Source: an uncultured Geobacter sp.
GTDB lineage: Bacteria > Desulfobacterota > Desulfuromonadia > Geobacterales > CAIOGM01
Reading direction: 5' to 3'
Assembly: GCA_903857795.1 (NCBI GenBank)
Contig: CAIOGM010000033.1
Location: 1 to 48,607, forward strand
DNA length: 48,607 bases
A model generated the notes under the pieces. That model had not been told where the DNA came from, did no database searches, and saw nothing but the letters and a program-made list of their open reading frames with translations. The position numbers and the translations under genes are program-made. Of this stretch, positions 16,814 to 27,276 are shown piece after piece; position 1 is the first letter of the stretch; every line of letters begins with the position of its first letter.

Positions 16814-17709
16814 TTTTGTATCTCCGTCCCGACGCCCACGTCGGTGAACATCTCCAGTAGTACCGCATGCCGGACCCGGCCGTCGATAATATGGGCTTTC
16901 TTCACCCCTTCGCGAAGAGCATCCGCGCAGCAGGTGACCTTGGGAATCATGCCGCCGGTTATCGCCTCTTCCTGAATGAGCCGATGAAGATCGGAGACGG
17001 CGATACTGGAAAGGAGCGTGCCGGCCTGATCCTTGACCCCCGCCACATCGGTGAGGAGGATAAGCTTCTCGGCGTTGAGCGCCGCGGCGACACGACCGGC
17101 CACCAGATCGGCGTTGATGTTGTAACACTCCCCCTCCGTACCGACCCCAACCGGAGCGATGACCGCAATATATTTGCCGTTCTCCAGGGTCCGGATCAGG
17201 TCGGTATTGACCTTGACCACGTCCCCGACAAAACCAAGATCGATCTTCTCCACCGTCCCGTCTTCGTGCCGGATCTCTTCCCGGAGTTTCTTGCAGAGGA
17301 GCAGGTTCCCGTCTTTACCGGAGAGTCCGACGGCCCGGCCACCGTGCTGATTGAGGTAACCGACCACCTCCTTGTTGACCTGTCCCACGAGAACCATCTC
17401 CACCACACTCATGGTGTCGGCGTCGGTAACTCGCATCCCCTTGATGAACCGGGATTCAATCCCGTACCGTTTCAGGGTCTCGTTGATCTGGGGGCCGCCG
17501 CCATGGACGATGACCGTGTTGATCCCCAGAGACTTCAGGAGGATCACGTCCAGGGCGAAAGACTCCTTGAGCGCTTCGTCTGACATGGCGTGACCGCCGT
17601 ATTTAATGACGATGGTCTTGCCGGCGAACCGCCGGATATACGGCAACGCCTCTATCAGTGTGTTGGCTTTTTCAATCAGCTGCTGCATCGTTCGCTCCGT
17701 GTCTGCCAT
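16810..17709 (-). CDS. argB: Acetylglutamate kinase
   Basis: 299 residues of the amino-acid kinase family: '[10 protein letters not shown]' near residue 32, '[10 protein letters not shown]', 'LSGKDGNLL' and 'GGMIPKV'. The N-terminal helix '[15 protein letters not shown]' before the first strand is the extension seen in arginine-inhibited hexameric NAGK, so feedback inhibition by arginine is inferred. First gene of the cluster, with a strong promoter at 17753-17780. Confidence 0.96.
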   Translation of the reverse strand: MADTERTMQQLIEKANTLIEALPYIRRFAGKTIVIKYGGHAMSDEALKESFALDVILLKSLGINTVIVHGGGPQINETLKRYGIESRFIKGMRVTDADTMSVVEMVLVGQVNKEVVGYLNQHGGRAVGLSGKDGNLLLCKKLREEIRHEDGTVEKIDLGFVGDVVKVNTDLIRTLENGKYIAVIAPVGVGTEGECYNINADLVAGRVAAALNAEKLILLTDVAGVKDQAGTLLSSIAVSDLHRLIQEEAITGGMIPKVTCCADALREGVKKAHIIDGRVRHAVLLEMFTDVGVGTEIQK

Positions 17710-17752
17710 GCTACCTCGTGCGCGTCCCTGCTCCGGGAGGAAAAGAAAGGGT

Positions 17753-17780
17753 CATTATAGTGATAACCTGAACAGTATCA
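17753..17780 (-). promoter_or_regulatory. Strong promoter of the arg cluster with an embedded inverted repeat
   Basis: On the minus strand TTGATA (17775-17780), 16-bp spacer, perfect TATAAT (17753-17758). TGATA (17760-17764) and TATCA (17775-17779) form an inverted repeat with a 10-bp centre that spans the spacer, a possible repressor site. No textbook ARG box was recognised. Confidence 0.7.
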
Positions 17781-17921
17781 AGCACAAAGTGTCTTTTATC
17801 CCGTAACCGGCGGATATTGAGCCGTTCACGAAAAAAGAGTGAACGACCACGGCCGAATCTGTCGAGAAACGGCGTTGGGGAAGAAATGCCCAAAATGAGT
17901 CCAGGATGTTGGGCGAGTCGC

Positions 17922-17950
17922 TTGTCGTAACGGTGCAACCATGATATAAG
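17922..17950 (+). promoter_or_regulatory. Promoter of the zinc-ribbon gene
   Basis: TTGTCG (17922-17927), 17-bp spacer, TATAAG (17945-17950). The transcript would begin near 17957 and include the hairpin at 17967-17988. Confidence 0.5.
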
Positions 17951-18024
17951 GGATGAAGTACCATACAGGCCACGGCTATCCGTGGCCTTCGTATTCTAAA
18001 GCACCCCCCCAAAGGATGTACCCC

Positions 18025-18477
18025 ATGAATGTCAGAGTTAAATCAGCCGGAGACATCCTCGACGCCAACTGCACCCGCTGCCGCGCCCTTACCAACCACA
18101 CCATCGTCGCCATGGTTGATGGTCGCGTCGCGCGGGTGAAGTGCAACACCTGCGGCGGTGAGCATAACTACCATGCGCCCAAGGAGGAGAAGAGCCCTGT
18201 GGTCCGTCGTGCGGCCGCGCCCAAGGAGCGGAGCAGCTCCCCGGCCGCGGCCAGGAAAGAGAAAGATACCGCCCCACGGTACCACGAACAGTGGGAAGCG
18301 GCTCTCGCTGGGAAGGACGAAGACAAGGTAAAAGAGTATGACATGTCCGGTAAATTCGCCAAGGATACAGTGGTGAGACATTCAACATTCGGTCTCGGAA
18401 TCGTGACCATGGTGGTGGGCAACAAGATGGACGTTCTGTTTACTGACGGCCCCAAGCTGCTCCGCTGCGGAAAGTGA
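18025..18477 (+). CDS. Small zinc-ribbon protein with a C-terminal KOW/CarD-like beta domain
   Basis: 150 residues. The N-terminus has two CXXC pairs (Cys16/Cys19 and Cys40/Cys43, 'CTRC' and 'CNTC') likely to bind zinc. A low-complexity, charged, Ala/Lys/Ser-rich linker (about 52-85) follows. The C-terminal 45 residues ('DTVVRHSTFGLGIVTMVVGNKMDVLFTDGPKLLRCG') look like the small beta domain (DUF3553-like) found at the C-terminus of UvrD-type helicases and in similar nucleic-acid-associated proteins. AAAGGA lies before the ATG at 18025; an in-frame ATG at 17953 overlaps the leader hairpin and was rejected. A nucleic-acid-binding role is only inferred. Confidence 0.75.
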   Translation: MNVRVKSAGDILDANCTRCRALTNHTIVAMVDGRVARVKCNTCGGEHNYHAPKEEKSPVVRRAAAPKERSSSPAAARKEKDTAPRYHEQWEAALAGKDEDKVKEYDMSGKFAKDTVVRHSTFGLGIVTMVVGNKMDVLFTDGPKLLRCGK

Positions 18478-18489
18478 TCCCCCGGCGGA

Positions 18490-18996
18490 TCAGCGATACC
18501 TCTTGCGCCGGAACAAACCGCTCTTGAGCGAAGCGATCCGGTCGAGGAAGAGGACGCCGTCAAGATGGTCCATCTCGTGCTGGATAGCCACCGCCTCAAA
18601 CCCCATCGACTCAAGCTCCTGCTGCTCTCCATGTGCGTCGGTATAGCTAAGACGAATCAGTGTGGACCGTTCCACGTCCCCAGTATAATCAGGAATGCTC
18701 ATACACCCCTCACGCATGGTGGCGCTCCCTTCACCCAGAAGAATCTCCGGGTTGATGAGCACGAGAAGACCGTGGTTTGACTCTCGCCCGAGCTTGCTCA
18801 TGGAGACGTCCACCACGCAGAGCCTCAAGGAGGCGCCGATCTGAGGCGCTGCCACCCCCACGGAGCCGGGTCCACTACGCATTGTATCGAGCAGGTCTGC
18901 AACGAGCTCCAGAATCTCCGAGTCGATCCGCTCAACCCGGCGACACATCTTCTTCAGCAACGGGTGAGGAAACTGCAGTATCGTTCGTACCGGCAT
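18490..18996 (-). CDS. def: Peptide deformylase
   Basis: 168 residues with all three motifs: 'GVAAPQIG' (about 47-54), 'EGCMS' with metal ligand Cys98, and 'QHEMDHLDG' with metal ligands His140 and His144 and catalytic Glu141. It removes the formyl group from nascent proteins. Motif I reads S-V-G-V-A-A-P-Q, so the first glycine of GxGxAAxQ is Ser. It starts 3 bp after the end of the ACT-domain gene and is co-transcribed with it. It is not next to fmt, the usual partner, so a second deformylase may exist elsewhere. Confidence 0.92.
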   Translation of the reverse strand: MPVRTILQFPHPLLKKMCRRVERIDSEILELVADLLDTMRSGPGSVGVAAPQIGASLRLCVVDVSMSKLGRESNHGLLVLINPEILLGEGSATMREGCMSIPDYTGDVERSTLIRLSYTDAHGEQQELESMGFEAVAIQHEMDHLDGVLFLDRIASLKSGLFRRKRYR

Positions 18997-18999
18997 CGG

Positions 19000-19548
19000 T
19001 CAGAGCGACACGGGGTTAATGGCGCGCACCCCGATCTCCACGTTAAGCTCCCCGCGGAGCCCGGCCAACAGCAGTTCCGCATCCTCCACTGACATCCCCT
19101 CTGGGAGGTACGCCTCCAGCATCATCACATAGAGTGGTTCCGTTTCGGTACCGACGAGCCTGGTATTAAGGTCGGTAATGGAGACCCGTCGATCGGCCAG
19201 TTCGCGAGTCACCCGGTAGACGATCCCGGGACGATCGGCGCCATAGACCGAGATGAGACAGAGCTCTCCAGCAGGGGGGCTCAGTTTGATCTCCTCCTCA
19301 CTGAGGCTCCGGATATGCGCCACGAGCCCTGCCGATTCATGGAGATGCCGGAATTCGTCAACCAACCTGCTCTTCGGAAAAGGCTTCGGGTGCGAGACGG
19401 TGAGGATCATGGCAAAGTCACCCCCCAGCATGGTACAGCTGGAATCCTCAACGTTGCAGCCGAGTCGTAACAGGACCTCTGCCGTGTCGGCAACGATCCC
19501 GGGGCGGTCTTTACTGATGACCGTCACGGCAAAATGCGGCTTTATCAT
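19000..19548 (-). CDS. Double ACT-domain protein (GcvR-like)
   Basis: 182 residues made of two ACT domains. The first starts 'HFAVTVISKDRPGIVADTAEVL' and the second 'LISVYGADRPGIVYRVTREL'. The pattern resembles GcvR, regulator of the glycine cleavage operon in E. coli, and related amino-acid-sensing proteins. The ligand cannot be assigned. AGGAGAGG precedes the ATG at 19548, which is preferred to one at 19566. Confidence 0.88.
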   Translation of the reverse strand: MIKPHFAVTVISKDRPGIVADTAEVLLRLGCNVEDSSCTMLGGDFAMILTVSHPKPFPKSRLVDEFRHLHESAGLVAHIRSLSEEEIKLSPPAGELCLISVYGADRPGIVYRVTRELADRRVSITDLNTRLVGTETEPLYVMMLEAYLPEGMSVEDAELLLAGLRGELNVEIGVRAINPVSL

Positions 19549-19604
19549 GACCTCTCCTCTTCTCACAAGAATTTAGGTTTCACAGCAGCTGTTCCCGTTG
19601 ACAC

Positions 19605-19639
19605 AAAAGGCCCTCCCGATTTTTGCGGGAGGGCCTTTT
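19605..19639 (-). terminator. Terminator of the nuo operon (bidirectional shape)
   Basis: Perfect 14-bp stem AAAAGGCCCTCCCG (19605-19618) / CGGGAGGGCCTTTT (19626-19639) with a 7-nt loop. It has T-tracts on both strands, 23 bp past the nuoN stop. Confidence 0.9.
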
Positions 19640-19662
19640 TGTGCATCAGAAGAGCCAAGGCA

Positions 19663-21105
19663 TTACGGAAGTGACAGAGTCGCCAGGTTAAGCACCGAAT
19701 TGGGGATGATCCCCGGGATGAGCACTCCGGCCACCGCGATGAGAATACAGAGCATGATCGCAGGAGAGAGTTTGACCCAGTCGAATTCCTCTTCGGGGCT
19801 TTTCATGTACATGAAGACCATCACGCGCAGATAGTAGTAGACTGACGCGGCGCTGTTGAGAACACCGATGATGGCAAGCCAGATATATCCTTCCTGGACG
19901 GCGCCGGCGAAGAGATAGAATTTACCAATAAAGCCTGCTGTCGGCGGTATTCCTGCAAGGGAGAAGAGAAAGATGGACATACAGAGTGCAAGAACCGGAT
20001 GCTTGACGCCGAACCCTGCGTAATCCTGAACGTTGTTGTTCGGTTCCCCCTTCTTGCCGACCAGGATGATGATTGCAAAGGCACCAATGTTCATAAAGGT
20101 ATAGGTGAGCAGATAGAACATGATTCCACTGACACCGGAGGCGTTATGAGCGGTGAAGCCGACCAGGGCGTAACCGGCATGGGCGATGGAGGAGTACGCC
20201 AGCATCCGTTTGATGTTGTCCTGGGAAAGGGCGATGATGTTACCTGTTGTCATGGTGAGGACAGCCAGAATCCAGAGAAGCTCGGACCACTGTGGCATGA
20301 GGGTCGGGAAGGCGATGACGAAGACTCTCACGAAAGCGGCAAATCCGGCGGCCTTGGGACCTGCTGACATGAAGGCGGTGATCGGGGTCGGCGCTCCCTC
20401 GTAGACATCGGGGGTCCACATATGAAAGGGGGCTGCGGCGATCTTGAATGAGAAACCGGTTGCCATGAGGAGCATCCCCGCCAGGAACATGGGGTTGTTC
20501 ATCACCGCGCTGCTCTGGGCTGCCATGGCCGCAATCTTTACGATCTTGGTGGAACCGGTGGCCCCGTAGATCAGGGCCATGCCGTAGAGCAGGAAACCGG
20601 TGGAAAAGGCCCCCAGAAGGAAGTACTTGAGCCCTGCCTCGTTGGACTTGGTGTTGGCCCGATTGAAGCCGGCGAGGATATAGAGCGCTACCGACAGCAC
20701 CTCCAGTCCAAGGAATACCGTCATCAGATCGGTGGCCTTGGCCATGAACATCATCCCCACCGTGGCGAAGAGGATCAGCGGATAGAGTTCTCCGTGATTG
20801 CACCCCTCCTTCTTGAAGTAGCCATCGGAGATCAGGATGGTGAGTCCGGCGCAGAGGATGAAGATCACCGTGAAAAACGCCGAGAAGTTGTCTTGGAGGA
20901 CCATGTCGCTGAAGCCACTGATCTTCGCACCCCAGGGGATGCTGAAGAGGGCTCCGACAAGACCCGCCAGGCTGAGGTAGCCGAGGTACGCCTTCTCCTC
21001 GCCCTTCACCAGGACATTGATGAGGAGCAGCGCCATGGCGACCACGGACAGCACGGTCTCGGGCATGATGGCCATAAAATTAAGCTGCGGCAGTGCAAGT
21101 TCCAT
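19663..21105 (-). CDS. nuoN: NADH-quinone oxidoreductase subunit N
   Basis: 480 residues, about 14 hydrophobic helices, one of the three antiporter-like proton-pumping subunits of the membrane arm. Typical segments are 'FLGLEVLSVALYILAGF', the conserved lysine helix 'NEAGLKYFLLGAFSTGFLLYG' and 'KRMLAYSSIAHAGYALVG'. Last gene of the nuo operon. Normal length for the family. Confidence 0.96.
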   Translation of the reverse strand: MELALPQLNFMAIMPETVLSVVAMALLLINVLVKGEEKAYLGYLSLAGLVGALFSIPWGAKISGFSDMVLQDNFSAFFTVIFILCAGLTILISDGYFKKEGCNHGELYPLILFATVGMMFMAKATDLMTVFLGLEVLSVALYILAGFNRANTKSNEAGLKYFLLGAFSTGFLLYGMALIYGATGSTKIVKIAAMAAQSSAVMNNPMFLAGMLLMATGFSFKIAAAPFHMWTPDVYEGAPTPITAFMSAGPKAAGFAAFVRVFVIAFPTLMPQWSELLWILAVLTMTTGNIIALSQDNIKRMLAYSSIAHAGYALVGFTAHNASGVSGIMFYLLTYTFMNIGAFAIIILVGKKGEPNNNVQDYAGFGVKHPVLALCMSIFLFSLAGIPPTAGFIGKFYLFAGAVQEGYIWLAIIGVLNSAASVYYYLRVMVFMYMKSPEEEFDWVKLSPAIMLCILIAVAGVLIPGIIPNSVLNLATLSLP

Positions 21106-21146
21106 CTATCATTCCTCCAGTAACGGTAGCAGCTGTTCTCTAAGAG

Positions 21147-22721
<1,575 letters not shown>

Positions 22722-22762
22722 CGAATCTGCTCCTTTTCTTCAAAAACCCTGGAGGGATGTTA

Positions 22763-24769
22763 TCAGCGGAAGATATAGTAACCCAGGATCGCCATCGTGC
22801 CGGCTGCCATGACGAAGGCGTAGTTGTGTACATAACCTGTCGCCGTATAGCGGAAAGCACCACTCCACCCCTTGACAACAGCGGCTACGCCATTGACGAT
22901 CCCGTCCACCACCAGCACATCGAACCCCTTCCAGAGGAAGTTACCGAACGCCTTGCAAGGATTGACAAAAAGGAAGTCGTAAAGCTCATCGATGTACCAC
23001 TTGTTATAGACCGCACGGTGCAGCGCAGGGAAGGTTGAGGTGAACTTCCCCGGAAGCTCGGTGTTTTTGATGTACATGGTGAAGGCGATGGTGATTCCCA
23101 CCAAGGCGATTACCACGGAGCCTCCCATAAGCCCCCACTCCAGGGCCACATTGTGATGCCCCCCGACCTGTGCATAGGTATGGCCGTACTCTTGCGCAAG
23201 TTCGAAGACCGGATCGAGCCAGAGTTCGAAGTAGTTGGGGATGCCGCCGAAGAGTTCACCGATAAGCTTGGGAAGGCCGATGTAGCCGCCCACAGCCGCC
23301 AGGAAGCCGAGCACCATGAGCGGAATGGTGATGACCAGTGGGGACTCATGCAGGTGGCTCTTGGCCTTCGGTTGAATCCGGCAGTCACCGTAGAAGGTCA
23401 TGAAGACCAGACGGAACATATAGAAAGCGGTAAAGCAGGCTGCCACGGCTCCGATTCCCCAGAGAATCATATTCAGACCACCGTGATAGGGATTGGAGAA
23501 CGCCTGCCAGAGGATCTCATCCTTGGAGAAGAACCCCGAGAACCCGGGGATACCGGCGATGGCGATGGTGGAGACCAGGAAGGTGATGAAGGTGATCGGC
23601 ATCGCCTTTCTCAGCCCCCCCATGTTCCGCATGTCCTGGGCATCGTCATGGGAGTGGGCATGATGCAGCGCATAGTGCATGGCGTGAATGACCGAACCGG
23701 AACCGAGGAAGAGGCACGCCTTGAAGAAGGCGTGGGTCATGAGGTGGAAGATTCCGGCGGCGAAGGCGCCGGTCCCCATGGCCAGGAACATGAACCCCAG
23801 CTGGGAGACGGTGGAGTAGGCCAGCACCCGCTTGATGTCATTCTGTGCAGTGCCGATGGTAGCGGCGAAGATGGCGGTTGCGGCCCCCACCACTGCGATG
23901 ACCATCATGGTATCGGGGGACTTGATGAAGATGAAGCTCATCCGACCGATCATATAGACACCGGCGGTGACCATGGTGGCGGCATGGATGAGGGCGGAAA
24001 CCGGTGTGGGGCCTTCCATGGCGTCGGGAAGCCAGGTGAAGAGCGGGATCTGGGCCGACTTGCCGGTAGCGCCCACGAAGAAGCAGAGTGTGGCGACGGT
24101 GACCACCCCGCCGTAAGGGAGGAGGTGCGACGCCTGCTTCAACTCCATGAAGTTGATGGTCCAGATGTTCTGGTTGGAGCCGAGCCACCAGTAGAGGGTG
24201 AAGAGCCCGACCAGGAAGCCGAAGTCACCCACCCGGTTCATGACGAACGCCTTCTTGGCGGCGTCACCGGCCGACTTCTTATGGAAGTAGTAGCCGATGA
24301 GGAGGTAAGAACAGAGTCCGACTCCTTCCCAGCCGATGAACATCACCAGCAGGTTGTTCCCCAGGACCAGCAGGAGCATGGACATGCAGAAGAGGTTCAG
24401 ATATGCGAAGAAACGGTAGAAACCCTCTTCTCCATGCATATAGCCGATGGAGTACAGGTGAATCAGGGAGCCGACACCGGTGACCACCATTATCATGACC
24501 ACTGAGAGGGGATCCACCAGGAAGGCCATATCGGCCTTGAAGTTCCCGGAATGTATCCAGGGGAAGATCACCTTCTCGAAGACACGATGCTCGGGTGAGG
24601 TGCCGATCATCTGTATCAGGATGCCGCATGACACCAGGAACGACCCGAAGATCGCCAGCGTGCCGATGCCGCCGATAACCGCTTCATTCTTGATCTTCTT
24701 GCCGAAGAGGCCATTGACCAGGAAGCCGATGAGCGGTAAGAGCGGGATAAGCCAGACATTATCAAACAT
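22763..24769 (-). CDS. nuoL: NADH-quinone oxidoreductase subunit L
   Basis: 668 residues, antiporter-like subunit with the long lateral helix at its C-terminus. 'FFVGATGKSAQIPLFTWLPDAMEGPTPVSALIHAATMVTAGVYM' is the conserved core, and 'HAFFKACLFLGSGSVIHAMH' follows. A His-rich segment ('HYALHHAHSHDDAQD') lies in a loop, as in many homologues. It is somewhat longer than E. coli NuoL (613). Confidence 0.96.
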   Translation of the reverse strand: MFDNVWLIPLLPLIGFLVNGLFGKKIKNEAVIGGIGTLAIFGSFLVSCGILIQMIGTSPEHRVFEKVIFPWIHSGNFKADMAFLVDPLSVVMIMVVTGVGSLIHLYSIGYMHGEEGFYRFFAYLNLFCMSMLLLVLGNNLLVMFIGWEGVGLCSYLLIGYYFHKKSAGDAAKKAFVMNRVGDFGFLVGLFTLYWWLGSNQNIWTINFMELKQASHLLPYGGVVTVATLCFFVGATGKSAQIPLFTWLPDAMEGPTPVSALIHAATMVTAGVYMIGRMSFIFIKSPDTMMVIAVVGAATAIFAATIGTAQNDIKRVLAYSTVSQLGFMFLAMGTGAFAAGIFHLMTHAFFKACLFLGSGSVIHAMHYALHHAHSHDDAQDMRNMGGLRKAMPITFITFLVSTIAIAGIPGFSGFFSKDEILWQAFSNPYHGGLNMILWGIGAVAACFTAFYMFRLVFMTFYGDCRIQPKAKSHLHESPLVITIPLMVLGFLAAVGGYIGLPKLIGELFGGIPNYFELWLDPVFELAQEYGHTYAQVGGHHNVALEWGLMGGSVVIALVGITIAFTMYIKNTELPGKFTSTFPALHRAVYNKWYIDELYDFLFVNPCKAFGNFLWKGFDVLVVDGIVNGVAAVVKGWSGAFRYTATGYVHNYAFVMAAGTMAILGYYIFR

Positions 24770-24817
24770 TCCGGACTCCTTGAAAAGTTAATGCACAAAC
24801 GAACGAACCCGGTCGGG

Positions 24818-25120
24818 TCACAGTTTCATGATGTTCATATCTTCGACGTCGATGGATTCGCGATTCTTGTAGAAGGCGATCATCAGGGCCAACCCCACTG
24901 CCGCTTCGGCGGCGGCGACCGTCATGACGAAGAAGACGAAGATCTGGCCGTCGATATTCCCAAGATAGCGGGAGAAGGCGATGAAGGTCAGGTTGACCGC
25001 ATTGAGCATCAGCTCCACGCACATGAAGATGACGATGGCGTTTCTCCGTATCAGGACCCCCAGGGCGCCGATGGAGAAGAGGATGCCGCTCAGGATGAGA
25101 TAGTGGTGCAGGGTTATCAT
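24818..25120 (-). CDS. nuoK: NADH-quinone oxidoreductase subunit K
   Basis: 100 residues, three transmembrane helices. The two membrane glutamates are present: one in '[14 protein letters not shown]' and one in '[23 protein letters not shown]'. Normal length. It lies 14 bp after nuoJ. Confidence 0.96.
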   Translation of the reverse strand: MITLHHYLILSGILFSIGALGVLIRRNAIVIFMCVELMLNAVNLTFIAFSRYLGNIDGQIFVFFVMTVAAAEAAVGLALMIAFYKNRESIDVEDMNIMKL

Positions 25121-25134
25121 TTCATCACCTCAGA

Positions 25135-25641
25135 CTAGAGTTTGCGCTTTGCCAGGATCACGGAGCCGACGATGGCCACCAGCAGCAGGATCGATGTGAT
25201 CTCGAAGGGGAGGAGGAAGTCGCTGAACATCGCCCGGCCGATGAGCTCCGTATGCCCGACTTTATCCACCAGATCCGTGGTCATCAAGCCGGGCTCGCCG
25301 GTCAGCGGGCTCTTTTTCAGGAATCCGCTGATGACGAAGAGGGTCAGGACCGCGACGATGCAGCTCACCAGCACTCCGTGTACATAATTCTTACTGGTCT
25401 CGGTCCGCATGTTCAGGAGCATGATGACGAAGACGATGAGAACCATGATCGCTCCGGCGTAGACGATGACCTGGACGGCGGCCATGAACGGAGCATCAAG
25501 CATCACGTAGAGGGTCGCCAGACAGAAGAAGGTCATGATCAGCGAGAGGGCGCAGTTGATCGGGTTCCGCATGGCGACCACCAGTATGCTGGAGAGGATC
25601 GCGACGGCAGCCACAAGGGTAAAGAACAGGATTTCTGGCAT
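25135..25641 (-). CDS. nuoJ: NADH-quinone oxidoreductase subunit J
   Basis: 168 residues, five hydrophobic helices. 'VQVIVYAGAIMVLIVFVIMLLNM' is the ND6/NuoJ core with the pi-bulge helix. The start is at 25641 with AAAGGAGC just upstream. Confidence 0.95.
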   Translation of the reverse strand: MPEILFFTLVAAVAILSSILVVAMRNPINCALSLIMTFFCLATLYVMLDAPFMAAVQVIVYAGAIMVLIVFVIMLLNMRTETSKNYVHGVLVSCIVAVLTLFVISGFLKKSPLTGEPGLMTTDLVDKVGHTELIGRAMFSDFLLPFEITSILLLVAIVGSVILAKRKL

Positions 25642-25652
25642 CGTTGCTCCTT

Positions 25653-26063
25653 TTACTGCTTGTCGGTAAGCTTTTCTTGCGTGTAGTTGAAATCGTCACG
25701 CGAATAATTGGCCAATTCGAAGTTCCCTGTCATCTTGACGGCGTCCACCGGGCAGGCTTCGACGCAGTAGCCGCAAAATATGCAGCGGAGCAGGTCGATG
25801 TCGTAGCGGGAGGCGTATTTGTCATGGGTGATGGGATCTTCCGCCGCCTCCACGGTGATGCACTTGGCCGGACAGACAGTGGGGCAGAGGTAACAGGCCA
25901 CGCACTTGGATCGGTCATGGTAGCGGTTCAGCGCATGGAGTCCCCGGAAACGGGGCCCGATTTCCGGACGTTCAGTCGGGTACTGTAGCGTTACCGGCTT
26001 CTTGAAGAGGTGCTGGAGTGTGATCTTCAGACCATTTATGAGTGGCGAGGCGACATTGAGCAT
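25653..26063 (-). CDS. nuoI: NADH-quinone oxidoreductase subunit I (2x[4Fe-4S])
   Basis: 136 residues. Two ferredoxin motifs bind clusters N6a and N6b: 'CVACYLCPTVCP' and 'CIFCGYCVEACP'. The ATG at 26063 ('MLNVASPLI') with GAAGGA upstream is the start; the frame is open further upstream, but that part is a shadow of nuoH. Confidence 0.95.
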   Translation of the reverse strand: MLNVASPLINGLKITLQHLFKKPVTLQYPTERPEIGPRFRGLHALNRYHDRSKCVACYLCPTVCPAKCITVEAAEDPITHDKYASRYDIDLLRCIFCGYCVEACPVDAVKMTGNFELANYSRDDFNYTQEKLTDKQ

Positions 26064-26088
26064 GGCACGATCCTTCCGTGAAGAGTGG

Positions 26089-27183
26089 TTAGGCGAACAG
26101 GGTGCCGAGCCAGTTGCCGGCTCCGACGACGTTGATCCAGAATGCGTTGCCGACGATGAGCACCAGGGTGATGGGGAGGAAGAACTTCCAGCCCAACCCC
26201 ATGAGCTGATCATAGCGGTACCGCGGGTAGGTTGCCCGGATCCACATACAGGTGAAGATCAGGGTGTAAACTTTCGCGATGAAGTAGAACGGAGACAGGA
26301 TCGGCATGGCGTCAGTGAACGGGCCGTGCCAACCGCCCAGGAAGAGAGTCACCGTCATGGCGCAGACCGTGATCATGTTGGCGTACTCGGCCATGAAGAA
26401 CATGGCGTACTTCATCGATGAGTATTCCGTGCAGAACCCGGAGACAAGCTCGGTCTCCGCCTCGGGGAGGTCGAAGGGGGTCCGGTTGATCTCGGCCAGG
26501 GAACAGATGAAGAAGATGATGAAGGCGGCGAAAAGGAACGGGTTGCGCCAGGCGTACCAGCCGAAACCAGCCTGATCTGCGACGATCTTCTGTAATGAGA
26601 GGGTACCGGAGACCATGAAGACCGTTATGAGTGCCAGGCCGGCCGCCAGTTCATAGGAGATCATCTGGGCCGAAGCCCTGAGCCCGCCCAGGAGCGAATA
26701 CTTGCTGTTGGACGACCACCCGGCAAGGACGATGCCGTAGACCCCCAGTGAGGAGAGCGCCAGAATATAGAGTACTCCGACATTCACGTCGATGATGCTG
26801 CCGGCCTTGTCGGCATAGGCGGCAATCTGCAACGGAATTTTGTACTCCCCAAAGGTCAGGGTGCTTCCGAAAGGGATGACGGCAAAGGAGATGAACGCCG
26901 GGACCAGGGCGATGAGCGGCGCCACGAGAAACGCGAAGGTGCTCGCCTCCGAGGGGATGATCTCTTCCTTGAAGAAGAGTTTCAGTCCGTCGGCTATGGG
27001 CTGGAGGAGCCCGTGCCACCCGGTGCGCATGGGCCCGAGTCGTACCTGCATGTGACCGATGATCTTACGCTCGGCATAGGTGGCGTAGGCGACGGTCAGC
27101 AGCACCCAGACGAACACAACCAGAACCTTGGCCACCATGGCGATGTAATACCATACGGGCAAACCTAGAATTTCGTATTCCAT
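26089..27183 (-). CDS. nuoH: NADH-quinone oxidoreductase subunit H
   Basis: 364 residues, about eight helices, forming part of the quinone site. 'YAERKIIGHMQVRLGPMRTGWHGLLQPIADGLKLFFKE' and 'FDLPEAETELVSGFCTEYSSMKYA' are diagnostic. A 93-bp gap separates it from nuoG; no additional gene was seen there. Confidence 0.96.
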   Translation of the reverse strand: MEYEILGLPVWYYIAMVAKVLVVFVWVLLTVAYATYAERKIIGHMQVRLGPMRTGWHGLLQPIADGLKLFFKEEIIPSEASTFAFLVAPLIALVPAFISFAVIPFGSTLTFGEYKIPLQIAAYADKAGSIIDVNVGVLYILALSSLGVYGIVLAGWSSNSKYSLLGGLRASAQMISYELAAGLALITVFMVSGTLSLQKIVADQAGFGWYAWRNPFLFAAFIIFFICSLAEINRTPFDLPEAETELVSGFCTEYSSMKYAMFFMAEYANMITVCAMTVTLFLGGWHGPFTDAMPILSPFYFIAKVYTLIFTCMWIRATYPRYRYDQLMGLGWKFFLPITLVLIVGNAFWINVVGAGNWLGTLFA

Positions 27184-27276
27184 GAGCCCCTCTTCCCCTC
27201 GTTCATAATTTCTGCTTAACGTTCGCGCAGGATCTCTGCGGAACTCCTGAAAATCGCTTCCCGGTACGCTCTTCCG

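Larger units (their letters stand above)
17710..18024. other. Divergent intergenic region, argB / zinc-ribbon gene
   Basis: Holds the argB promoter (17753-17780), a 7-bp inverted repeat CGTTCAC (17823-17829) / GTGAACG (17839-17845), the promoter of the zinc-ribbon gene (17922-17950) and a 9-bp hairpin AGGCCACGG (17967-17975) / CCGTGGCCT (17980-17988) in that gene's leader. No further gene was seen. Confidence 0.7.

Noticed and set aside
16814-17128. N-terminal extension of argD
   Set aside because: It lies inside argB in another frame; ArgD homologues start at the ATG overlapping the argB stop.
17960-17995. tRNA-like fold in the leader of the zinc-ribbon gene
   Set aside because: Only one stem is present; there is no D, T or acceptor arm pairing and no CCA end.
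23153-24505. 450-codon open frame on the plus strand inside nuoL
   Set aside because: Antisense shadow with extreme His/Asp/Glu content; nuoL is certain.
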